From: Wenzhouxiangella sp. | Lineage (GTDB): Bacteria > Pseudomonadota > Gammaproteobacteria > Xanthomonadales > Wenzhouxiangellaceae | Reading direction: 5' to 3' | Assembly (NCBI GenBank): GCA_021767625.1 | Contig: JAASTB010000184.1 | Location: forward strand, 1 to 5,016 | Length of the DNA: 5,016 nt | In this document: piece after piece, positions 1-5,016 of the stretch | How the letters are laid out: each line of letters starts with the position of its first letter | Numbering within the stretch: the stretch's first letter is position 1 | Made by a program: the position numbers and the translations under genes | Notes under the pieces: generated by a model | Told to the model about the DNA's origin: nothing | Databases searched by the model: none | The model's input: only the letters and a program-made list of their open reading frames with translations

Positions 1-651
1 GTCGACGCTTTTCTCGACGGTTTCCTGGCGGCCGCCGGCCCGGCCGGCATGACCCTGGTGGGAGGCAACCTGGCACGCGGTCCCCTCAATATCGGTGTCC
101 ACCTGATGGGCGAGGTTCCCGCGGGTCAGGCTGTGACGCGTTGTGGTGCCCGTCCCGGGGACCTCGTCGCGGTCACCGGCACCATCGGCGATGCGGCCGC
201 GGCGCTGAGCCTGGGCAAGGCGGCATCCCCGGCGCTGCTCGGTCGGCTCCGTCGCCCGCGGGCGAGACTGCAGGCCGGCGGGATCCTGAGAAGCAGGGCG
301 CGCGCCATGATCGACCTTTCCGACGGCCTGCTGGCCGACCTGGCCCACCTGCTCGCGCCCGGGCAGGGCGCCGAGCTGGATCTGGACGCGCTCCCGGCGT
401 CGCCGGCCCTGCGGGCGGCCGTGGCCGATCCGGTCGATCGCTGGCGGCTGCAGACCGGGGGCGGCAGCGACTACGAACTGCTGGTCGTCCTGCCGCCGAA
501 CGCGGATCTGGGCGCGCTGGCGGAGGCCGGCGGTGTGCCGCTGACCGCCATCGGGCGGATCGTCGAAGGGCAGGGTATCGCTTGCCGATCCGCGACGCGC
601 GAGGTACCCGCCGAACTCGGGCGCGGCTGGGATCATTTCGACGATGACTGA
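1..651 (+). CDS. thiL: Thiamine-monophosphate kinase ThiL, 5'-truncated by window edge
   Basis: ThiL phosphorylates thiamine monophosphate with ATP to give thiamine pyrophosphate, the last step of cytoplasmic thiamine cofactor synthesis. The frame is open from base 1 and ends in TGA at 649-651, giving 216 visible residues of a family usually about 320 long, so roughly the first third is missing, including the N-terminal aspartate-rich Mg-ATP region. Visible family motifs, counted from the first codon, are VGGNLARGPL (about residues 20-29), GEVPAG (36-41), the GA-PGD-V-VTG segment (about 48-60), IDLSDGLLADL (about 104-114) and GGGSDYELLV (about 153-162). The family more often has GGD and GGEDYEL at the first and last of these, so Asn and Ser here are mild variants. 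The stop overlaps the pgpA start (ATGACTGA), suggesting translational coupling. An internal ATG at 49 is not the true start, because homology continues upstream of it to the window edge. Confidence 0.95.
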   Translation, partial: VDAFLDGFLAAAGPAGMTLVGGNLARGPLNIGVHLMGEVPAGQAVTRCGARPGDLVAVTGTIGDAAAALSLGKAASPALLGRLRRPRARLQAGGILRSRARAMIDLSDGLLADLAHLLAPGQGAELDLDALPASPALRAAVADPVDRWRLQTGGGSDYELLVVLPPNADLGALAEAGGVPLTAIGRIVEGQGIACRSATREVPAELGRGWDHFDDD

Positions 652-1132
652 CCGGGCCCGCACGCGCGAGATCGCCCTGAAGTCGCCCGACGGCCTGCTG
701 GCCTTCGGCTTCGGCAGCGGGCTTTCCCCCGTCGCACCGGGTACCGCGGGCAGCCTGGCGGCCGTGCCGCTTGCGCTGCCGCTGCTGCTGCTGCCGATGC
801 CCGCGGCGCTGGTCGTCATTGCCGCGGCCTTCGCCTTCGGCATCTGGATCTGCGGCCGCGTGGGGCGCCGCCTGGGCGTGCACGACCACAGCGGCATCGT
901 CTTCGACGAGTTCGTCGGCCTGTGGTTGATCCTGGTGTGCATCCCGGCGCACTGGGCGTGGTGGCTCGCGGCGTTTGTCGTCTTCCGGGTGTTCGACGCG
1001 GCCAAACCCTGGCCCATCGGCTGGTTCGACAAGCGAATTCACGGTGGACTGGGGGTGATGCTCGACGACCTGCTGGCGGCCGGTTTTTCCCTGGCCTGCC
1101 TATTGGCGGCCGGGGCTTTCATGGGCGTCTGA
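644..1132 (+). CDS. pgpA: Phosphatidylglycerophosphatase A
   Basis: PgpA removes the terminal phosphate of phosphatidylglycerophosphate to make phosphatidylglycerol in the inner membrane. The 162-residue product is of normal length for the family. Hallmarks in order are GFGSGLSPVAPGTAGSL (21-37), DHSGIVFDEFVG (81-92), FRVFDAAKPWPIGWFD (114-129) and GGLGVMLDD (134-142). The acidic residues of the DEF and LDD motifs are the conserved candidates for metal binding and catalysis. Hydrophobic segments at about 36-52, 53-70, 91-113 and 143-161 fit a small integral membrane protein. The ATG at 644 overlaps the thiL stop by 8 bp and has only a weak purine stretch (GGGA, about 10 bp upstream), so translation is probably coupled to thiL. 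The thiL-pgpA pairing is the standard gammaproteobacterial arrangement, usually after nusB, which would lie left of this window. A CTG-rich run near 778-797 encodes consecutive leucines in a membrane segment. Confidence 0.96.
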   Translation: MTDRARTREIALKSPDGLLAFGFGSGLSPVAPGTAGSLAAVPLALPLLLLPMPAALVVIAAAFAFGIWICGRVGRRLGVHDHSGIVFDEFVGLWLILVCIPAHWAWWLAAFVVFRVFDAAKPWPIGWFDKRIHGGLGVMLDDLLAAGFSLACLLAAGAFMGV

Positions 1133-1156
1133 GCGCGAAACCGGACGGGCAGGGCG

Positions 1157-1555
1157 TCAGCCGGGCAGTTCGAATGCACCGGGAATCCAGCGAAGGCGGC
1201 CCTCGTCCCCGTCGATGCCGACCACATCGAAACGGCAGGCGTGTTCCTGCCACTGCGGGTTTGCCATCAGGAAATGGCGGGCCGCGGTCGCCAGCTTGCG
1301 CTGCTTGCGTTCGTCGACGCTGTCGATACTGTCCACGCGGGCACCCGGTCCGCGCAGGCGCACTTCGACGAATGCCAGGACCTCCGTATCGCTCGGGTTC
1401 GGGTCGAGCATGATCAGGTCGATCTCGCCCGAGCGGCACTGGTAGTTGCGCTCGACGAGTTTCAGGCCCCGATCGACCAGGAAGTCCTCGGCCCGCTGCT
1501 CGCCCTGCTCACCGCGGTGTCGTCGGTGCATGGTCGAACTCGATCGGTCTTGCAC
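1157..1555 (-). CDS. yraN: YraN / UPF0102 family nuclease-fold protein
   Basis: Conserved UPF0102 protein with a restriction-endonuclease-like (PD-(D/E)xK) fold. Its cellular role is not firmly established; the fold and conserved acids suggest nucleic-acid binding or cleavage. From the GTG at 1555 it is 132 residues. Motifs are RGEQGEQRAEDFLVDRG (14-30, the family's G-x-x-GE-x-x-A helix), RN (36-37), SGEIDLIML (42-50), FVEVRLR (62-68), ERK-RKL (82-88) and RFDVV (108-112). Asp46, Glu64 and Arg66 occupy the D...ExK-like positions; Arg for Lys in FVEVR is common in gammaproteobacterial members. The start is uncertain. The GTG at 1555 has AGGG 5 nt upstream, while the in-frame ATG at 1531 (Met9) begins closer to where family members usually start. 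Either start overlaps the lpoA end, by 47 or 23 bp, so the genes are almost certainly cotranscribed. yraN directly after lpoA matches the E. coli yraM-yraN order. Confidence 0.93.
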   Translation of the reverse strand: MQDRSSSTMHRRHRGEQGEQRAEDFLVDRGLKLVERNYQCRSGEIDLIMLDPNPSDTEVLAFVEVRLRGPGARVDSIDSVDERKQRKLATAARHFLMANPQWQEHACRFDVVGIDGDEGRLRWIPGAFELPG

Positions 1556-3383
1556 GCCCGCCCTGGATCCGGACGATCGGAAGGTCGCGCTGGATAACGT
1601 GCCCGTCGGGCAGGCTCAGACGACCCATCATCCCGGGCAGGGTCAGGGTCGGGTCGGCGCGCATCATCGACAGCCAGGGCACCAGCGCGATGGCATCGCG
1701 GCCCAGGGCATGCAGCCGCGACAGCGTCGCGTTGTCGAGGCCGGGATAGAGCGAAGCGGCGCGGTCGCGCACGGCACCGGCAGCGGTGAAGTCCAGGAAC
1801 CAGGGCGGCATCGGCGTCGTGATGCCGTCGAGATCGCGATCGCGTTCGGGCCGCGGCGCGCCGTCGACGATGTAGGAAGTGGCCATCAGCGTGAGGTCGC
1901 CGGCGTCGAAGAACTCCAGCTGCGGGCGCAACAATCGCCCGTCGGTGGCGCGTGCGCCCAGGAAGATCACGTCGGCGTCGGTGCGCCGCTGGGCCACCGA
2001 CTCCACCTCTCCGCCGAGCAGGCCCGCAATGCGATCGATGCGCGCCTCGGAACGGTCGACCTCCAGCATTTCCTTCAGCAGAGTGGAGTGGTCCGGCAGC
2101 GAGGGGTCGTAGATGCGATCGGCCAGAACCTGCCCGCCGCCGAGGGTGAAGGTCTCTATGAAGGCGTTGGCGACGCGTTCGCCCCAGTCGGAGTATTGCG
2201 AGAGAACCAGGGCGCGGCGTCGGCCGGTGGCCAGGGCGTGGATGGCGGCCAGTTCGGCCTCGGTTTCCGGGGGCAGGGCCAGGGCGGTCATCTCTCCGCC
2301 GGCCTCGGCCAGGCGTTCGATCTCTTCGGGCAGGTTGAGAAGCAAGGTCGGGATCACCCCGGCGTCGGGCAATTCCGCCAGCGCCTGCGCCTTGCGGCGG
2401 TCGAGCGGGCCGATCAGGAAGTCGGTGCCGTTCTCGCGCGCGTCGAACCAGGCGGCCATGACGTCGGCCGGTTCGGGACCGACGTAGCGGAAGTCCAGTT
2501 GCGGGCGCTGTTGCGGGGGCAGCCCCAGCCACCCGGCCATGAGCCCCTCGCGCAATGCCTCGCCCGGGCGGTGCAGAGCCGTGTCGGCGGCCGGCAGCAG
2601 CACCGTGATCCGGTCGGGCATGGGCCGCGTCTGGCGCCAGGCGGCGATCCAGCGTCGGGCCTCTTCGGCGCTGTAGTCCAGGTCGGGCCAGCGTCGCTCC
2701 CAGGAGGCCAGGGCTTCTTCGAGCGCGGGGTCGTCGAGCAGGTTCTCGCGGGCGCTGATGACCAGGTCGAGCCAGGGCAGCATCCGCGGCTGGTCGCCCA
2801 CCTGGTAGAGCACGCGTTCGAGGTCGGAGACCGGGAATTCCAGCATCAGGGAGAGTGCGGTGTCGCCGCCGAAGTCCGGTTCCCCGACGGCTTCCCGAAG
2901 CGCGCCCAGGGCGCCGCGCACCGGCCGGGATTCGAGCTCGAGCAACCGGGCTTCGAGGGCAGCGTGTCGCTGCTCCAGGTTGCGGGGCAGACGGTCAGCG
3001 GTGCTCGCCAGCAGCCAGCCGGCGTTCGCCAGGTCGCCGCGTCGCATCGCCAGCTCGGCTTGCGCCAGGTCGAGTCGGACCAGTTCCTCGTCGGCCAGTG
3101 CGGCGGTGTCGATGCGGCCTAGTGCCAGTTCGGCCGCGTCGATTCGGTCGGCGGCCAGCCAGGCTTCGGCCGCGCGGATCATCAGCCGATCTCCGGCCAG
3201 CGGACGGGTCAGGGCCTCCTGTTCGAAGGCGAGGGCGGCCTCTTCGTAGTCGCCGGCCGCCAGCATCGCTTCGATGCGGGCAATGCCGGCGTCTTCGGCG
3301 GTGCCGGTCCTCGTGCCCGGACCCGAAGGCGCGCAAGCGGCGAGAAGCACGAGAAACCCGAGCAGGGGAAGGAGTCTTTTCAT
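1509..3383 (-). CDS. lpoA: Penicillin-binding protein activator LpoA (LppC family lipoprotein)
   Basis: LpoA is an outer-membrane lipoprotein that spans the periplasm and stimulates PBP1A peptidoglycan synthesis. The 624-residue product compares with 678 in E. coli. Residues 1-17 form a lipoprotein signal: MKR, a hydrophobic core and the lipobox LAAC with Cys17 as the lipidation site. Ala at +2 does not signal inner-membrane retention, which fits outer-membrane sorting. Residues about 30-250 are helical and repeat-like (for example AAGDYEEAALAFEQEA, 42-57), matching the TPR-like N domain. From about 257 (RITVLLPAADTAL) a type I periplasmic-binding-protein fold follows, with DFLIGPLDRRK (321-331), SQYSDWGERVANAF (395-408), DADVIFLGARATDGR (469-483), RDLDGITT (516-523) and the C-terminal GRLSLPDGHVIQRDLP (587-602), all typical of LppC/LpoA. 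The ATG at 3383 is the only start that gives a signal peptide, but it lacks a clear Shine-Dalgarno. Stop TGA at 1509-1511, inside yraN. Confidence 0.95.
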   Translation of the reverse strand: MKRLLPLLGFLVLLAACAPSGPGTRTGTAEDAGIARIEAMLAAGDYEEAALAFEQEALTRPLAGDRLMIRAAEAWLAADRIDAAELALGRIDTAALADEELVRLDLAQAELAMRRGDLANAGWLLASTADRLPRNLEQRHAALEARLLELESRPVRGALGALREAVGEPDFGGDTALSLMLEFPVSDLERVLYQVGDQPRMLPWLDLVISARENLLDDPALEEALASWERRWPDLDYSAEEARRWIAAWRQTRPMPDRITVLLPAADTALHRPGEALREGLMAGWLGLPPQQRPQLDFRYVGPEPADVMAAWFDARENGTDFLIGPLDRRKAQALAELPDAGVIPTLLLNLPEEIERLAEAGGEMTALALPPETEAELAAIHALATGRRRALVLSQYSDWGERVANAFIETFTLGGGQVLADRIYDPSLPDHSTLLKEMLEVDRSEARIDRIAGLLGGEVESVAQRRTDADVIFLGARATDGRLLRPQLEFFDAGDLTLMATSYIVDGAPRPERDRDLDGITTPMPPWFLDFTAAGAVRDRAASLYPGLDNATLSRLHALGRDAIALVPWLSMMRADPTLTLPGMMGRLSLPDGHVIQRDLPIVRIQGGRARPIEFDHAPTTPR

Positions 3384-3390
3384 GCCGCGA

Positions 3391-3396
3391 ATGATA
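3391..3396 (-). promoter_or_regulatory. Candidate -10 element for lpoA-yraN
   Basis: Read on the minus strand the hexamer is TATCAT, a 5/6 match to TATAAT, lying in a short AT-rich patch of otherwise GC-rich DNA. The sequences 16-18 bp upstream (CGCAAT, GCGCAA, TGCGCA) are poor -35 matches. If used, transcription would begin at about 3383-3385, at or within a base or two of the lpoA ATG, giving a leaderless or nearly leaderless message. The lack of a Shine-Dalgarno before this ATG is consistent with that, but both points are inference. Confidence 0.35.
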
Positions 3397-3436
3397 AAGG
3401 ATGCTCCGGGCGATTGCGCACGTCAGCGAGGACGCC

Positions 3437-3451
3437 CTCCCGCGGCGGGAG
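3437..3451. repeat. 15-bp inverted repeat in the divergent intergenic region
   Basis: CTCCCGC, one central G, then GCGGGAG form a perfect dyad with 7-bp arms. As RNA it could fold into a 6-bp stem with a 3-nt loop. No T-tract follows on either strand (plus continues CAGAAAACC, minus GGCGTCC), so it is not a normal intrinsic terminator. It sits about 54 bp from the lpoA start and about 94 bp from the peptidase start, where an operator for both promoters could lie. Function is unknown, and such dyads also arise by chance in GC-rich DNA. Confidence 0.5.
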
Positions 3452-3501
3452 CAGAAAACCGGCGGACGCGACTTTCGGCACAGGCGCGTTGATGGTCGAT
3501 C

Positions 3502-3510
3502 TGGCATGAT
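3502..3510 (+). promoter_or_regulatory. Candidate extended -10 promoter for the peptidase gene
   Basis: TGG followed by CATGAT resembles an extended -10 (TGN plus a 4/6 match to TATAAT), followed by a GCGCGCG discriminator. No good -35 lies at 16-18 bp upstream; TTGATG at 3489-3494 is too close to pair with it. Predicted transcription start is about 3517, leaving a leader of about 28 nt that contains the GGAAA ribosome binding site. Confidence 0.33.
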
Positions 3511-3533
3511 GCGCGCGTTTGGACCCAAATTCT

Positions 3534-3538
3534 GGAAA
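3534..3538 (+). promoter_or_regulatory. Ribosome binding site deciding the peptidase start
   Basis: GGAAA ends 6 nt before the ATG at 3545, a workable Shine-Dalgarno position. It supports 3545 over the out-of-frame ATG at 3538, which overlaps the GGAAA itself. The protein starting at 3545 begins with a proper signal peptide. Confidence 0.55.
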
Positions 3539-3544
3539 TGAACA

Positions 3545-5016
3545 ATGAAGAAGCTTTCTGCTGTACTGCTGACGGCCGGGCTGCTCGCCCCGGTGGTTTC
3601 GATGGCGCATGACGATCCCTGGCTGTGGCTCGAGAATGTCGAGGGCGAGAACGCCCTGGCCTGGGCGCGCGGACAAAACGAGCGCTCGCTCGACGCCATC
3701 CAGTCCCATCCGCTGTTCGAGCCGATCCACGAGCGCGCGCTCGAGATCCTGACCTCCGACGACCGGATCGCCTACCCCTCGCTGATGGGCGGGGAAATCT
3801 ACAACTTCTGGCGCGACGACGAACACGTGCGCGGCATCTGGCGCAAGACCTCGCTGGAGAGCTATCGCGGCGAATCGCCGGACTGGGACGTGATTCTCGA
3901 CGTCGATGCCTTGGCCGAGCGCGAGGAGCGCAACTGGGTCTGGGCCGGCTCCAATTGCCGCTACCCCGCCTATGATCGCTGCATCGTCGGCCTGTCGATC
4001 GGTGGTGCGGACGCCGCCGTGCGGCGCGAATTCGATCTCGAGACCCGCGAGTTCGTCGACGACGGTTTCCGGCTCGACGAGTCGAAGAGTTCGATCACCT
4101 GGCGCGATCGCGACAGCGTGTTCGTCGGCCCGGCCTATACCGACGAGCAGGTGACCGATTCGGGCTACCCGCGCACGGTGCGCATCTGGCAGCGCGGCAC
4201 CGACCTGGCCGAGGCCGAAACCGTGTTCGAAGGCGAGAAGGGCGACGTGGGCGTGTTTCCCGCGCGCATCCACGACGGCGACGACCACTACGACGTGATC
4301 ACCCGCGCGCCGACCTTCTTCACCCGCGAGTACCACCTGTTCGAAGACGGCGAGACCAGGCGTCTCAACGTGCCGGCCGACGCCGAGCTCTCCGGGGTCA
4401 TCGACGGCCAGCTGCTGGTCGACCTCAAGTCCGACTGGACGGTGGGCGAGCGCACGTTCGAGCAGGGCGCCCTCGTCGCCGGCCCGATCGATTCGTTTAC
4501 CGGCGAGGCGCCGGCACTGGAGGTACTGATCCAGCCGGGCGCGCGCCAGTCGATCAACGGCGTGTCGACCACCGACGGCGCGGTGCTGGTCAACCTGCTC
4601 GACAACGTCAACGGCAAGCTTTTGAGCTTCACCCGCGAAGAGGGCGGTTGGCAGCGTCGGGAACTCGACGTGCCGCAGATGGGAACGATCTCGGTCGTTA
4701 CCGCCGATGACCGCTCCAACCGCTTTTTCTACAACTACACCGGCTTCCTGACGCCGTCGACGCTTTTCGAGGCCGATGCGGTGGCCGACACCCACCGCGA
4801 GGTCCGCGCCGAGCCGGCCTGGTTCGATGCCGAGGGCATGGAAGTGACCCAGTACGAAGCCGAGTCGGCCGACGGCACGATGATCCCGTACTTCGTCGTG
4901 ACGCCGCCCGGTTACGAGGCCGATGGTGCCAACCCGACCCTGCTGTCGGCCTACGGCGGCTTCGAGGTTTCGCGCACGCCCTACTACTCCGGTGTGACCG
5001 GCACGGCCTGGCTGGA
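3545..5016 (+). CDS. Secreted prolyl oligopeptidase family (S9A) serine peptidase, 3'-truncated by window edge
   Basis: Predicted exported endopeptidase of family S9A, which cleaves short peptides after proline; bacterial COG1505-type members are about 700 residues, and 490 are visible here. Residues 1-21 form a Sec signal peptide: MKK, a hydrophobic core, and SMA just before HDD, with cleavage likely after Ala21 and no lipobox, so the location is probably periplasmic. Mature-protein hallmarks are DPWLWLE (24-30, the DPYxWLE-like opening), WVWAGSNC (131-138), SIGGADAAVRREFDL (151-165), DSGYPR (205-210), YTGFLTPSTLFEAD (408-421, the linker back to the hydrolase domain), SADGTMIPYFVVTP (441-454) and LLSAYGGFEVS (476-486), which opens the alpha/beta-hydrolase domain. 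Residues between about 75 and 410 should be the beta-propeller gate. The catalytic Ser, Asp and His lie past base 5016, so activity cannot be judged. Cys138 and Cys146 could pair in the periplasm. It is divergent from lpoA, with no evident functional link. No symbol is assigned because substrate specificity cannot be read from this portion. Confidence 0.93.
   Translation, partial: MKKLSAVLLTAGLLAPVVSMAHDDPWLWLENVEGENALAWARGQNERSLDAIQSHPLFEPIHERALEILTSDDRIAYPSLMGGEIYNFWRDDEHVRGIWRKTSLESYRGESPDWDVILDVDALAEREERNWVWAGSNCRYPAYDRCIVGLSIGGADAAVRREFDLETREFVDDGFRLDESKSSITWRDRDSVFVGPAYTDEQVTDSGYPRTVRIWQRGTDLAEAETVFEGEKGDVGVFPARIHDGDDHYDVITRAPTFFTREYHLFEDGETRRLNVPADAELSGVIDGQLLVDLKSDWTVGERTFEQGALVAGPIDSFTGEAPALEVLIQPGARQSINGVSTTDGAVLVNLLDNVNGKLLSFTREEGGWQRRELDVPQMGTISVVTADDRSNRFFYNYTGFLTPSTLFEADAVADTHREVRAEPAWFDAEGMEVTQYEAESADGTMIPYFVVTPPGYEADGANPTLLSAYGGFEVSRTPYYSGVTGTAWL

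Larger units (their letters stand above)
3384..3544. promoter_or_regulatory. Divergent control region between lpoA and the S9A peptidase gene
   Basis: These 161 bp separate two genes read outward, lpoA-yraN leftward and the peptidase rightward, so they should hold both promoters. By eye the region contains a TATCAT element close to the lpoA start, a CATGAT element with an upstream TGN about 35 bp before the peptidase start, and a GC-rich 15-bp dyad near the middle. I see no RNA gene, riboswitch or convincing small coding sequence in it. Promoter assignments come from consensus matching alone. Confidence 0.6.

Noticed and set aside
173..1042. A 289-codon minus-strand frame opposite thiL and pgpA
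   Set aside because: Both plus-strand genes are firmly identified, and the antisense product is Arg/Pro/Ala-rich without domains.
1133..1156. Bidirectional terminator between pgpA and yraN
   Set aside because: No hairpin with a T-tract can be drawn in the 24-bp gap or its immediate flanks on either strand.
1446..3122. A 558-codon open frame on the plus strand opposite lpoA
   Set aside because: It lies wholly antisense to lpoA/yraN, whose minus-strand products match known families along their length. Its composition (many Gln, Gly, Arg and Val, no recognisable domain) is typical of a shadow frame in GC-rich DNA.
3502..3516. TGGCATGATGCGCGC as a sigma-54 (-24/-12) promoter
   Set aside because: The GG and GC spacing fits, but the TT before the -12 GC and the C after TGGCA are absent, so the match is too weak to call.
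3538..3612. A short open frame starting at an upstream ATG just before the peptidase gene, possible regulatory leader peptide
   Set aside because: Its ATG overlaps the GGAAA that serves the real start at 3545, so it has no Shine-Dalgarno of its own, and the roughly 24-residue peptide has no attenuator-like codon run.
2995..3699. A 234-codon minus-strand frame spanning the start of lpoA and the divergent region
   Set aside because: It overlaps lpoA in another frame and covers the intergenic control region; the residues are low-complexity Arg/Ser/Pro-rich, with no family resemblance.
4756..4768. GTCGACGCTTTTC occurs here and at bases 1-13 of the window
   Set aside because: A single shared 13-mer in 5 kb of biased composition is near chance expectation, and both copies lie inside coding sequence of unrelated proteins.
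3380..4795. A 471-codon open frame on the minus strand opposite the S9A peptidase
   Set aside because: The plus strand here encodes a clear prolyl oligopeptidase with signal peptide and family motifs. The minus frame has no recognisable domain and runs across the lpoA promoter region, so it is a codon-bias shadow.

Overview
The window comes from a high-GC (by eye about two-thirds G+C) bacterial chromosome, most likely a gammaproteobacterium. The evidence is the thiL-pgpA pair, which is the usual gammaproteobacterial layout downstream of nusB, and the lpoA-yraN pair, whose LppC/LpoA lipoprotein is largely a gammaproteobacterial family. High GC together with an exported prolyl oligopeptidase would suit a Xanthomonadales- or Chromatiales-like lineage, but that placement is inference.

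Layout from left to right. Positions 1-651 (+) hold the 3' two-thirds of thiL (thiamine-monophosphate kinase), cut by the window edge. It overlaps pgpA (644-1132, +; phosphatidylglycerophosphatase A) by 8 bp. A 24-bp convergent gap with no visible terminator follows. On the minus strand, yraN (1157 to 1531 or 1555; UPF0102 nuclease-fold protein) lies downstream of and overlaps lpoA (1509-3383; outer-membrane lipoprotein activator of penicillin-binding protein 1A). A 161-bp divergent intergenic region (3384-3544) holds a 15-bp GC-rich dyad and weak promoter-like elements. From 3545 (+) to the window end runs the first 490 codons of a secreted S9A prolyl oligopeptidase; its catalytic triad lies beyond the window. 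No stretch longer than 161 bp lacks a gene.

Functionally this is a set of housekeeping genes: thiamine pyrophosphate synthesis, phosphatidylglycerol synthesis, peptidoglycan synthase activation, and a conserved nuclease-like protein, beside an exported peptidase. Nothing suggests a mobile element, defence system, CRISPR array or RNA gene. Very long open frames opposite lpoA and the peptidase are shadows of GC-biased codon use. I see no convincing new system; the findings concern gene-order differences, start-site details and the divergent control region.
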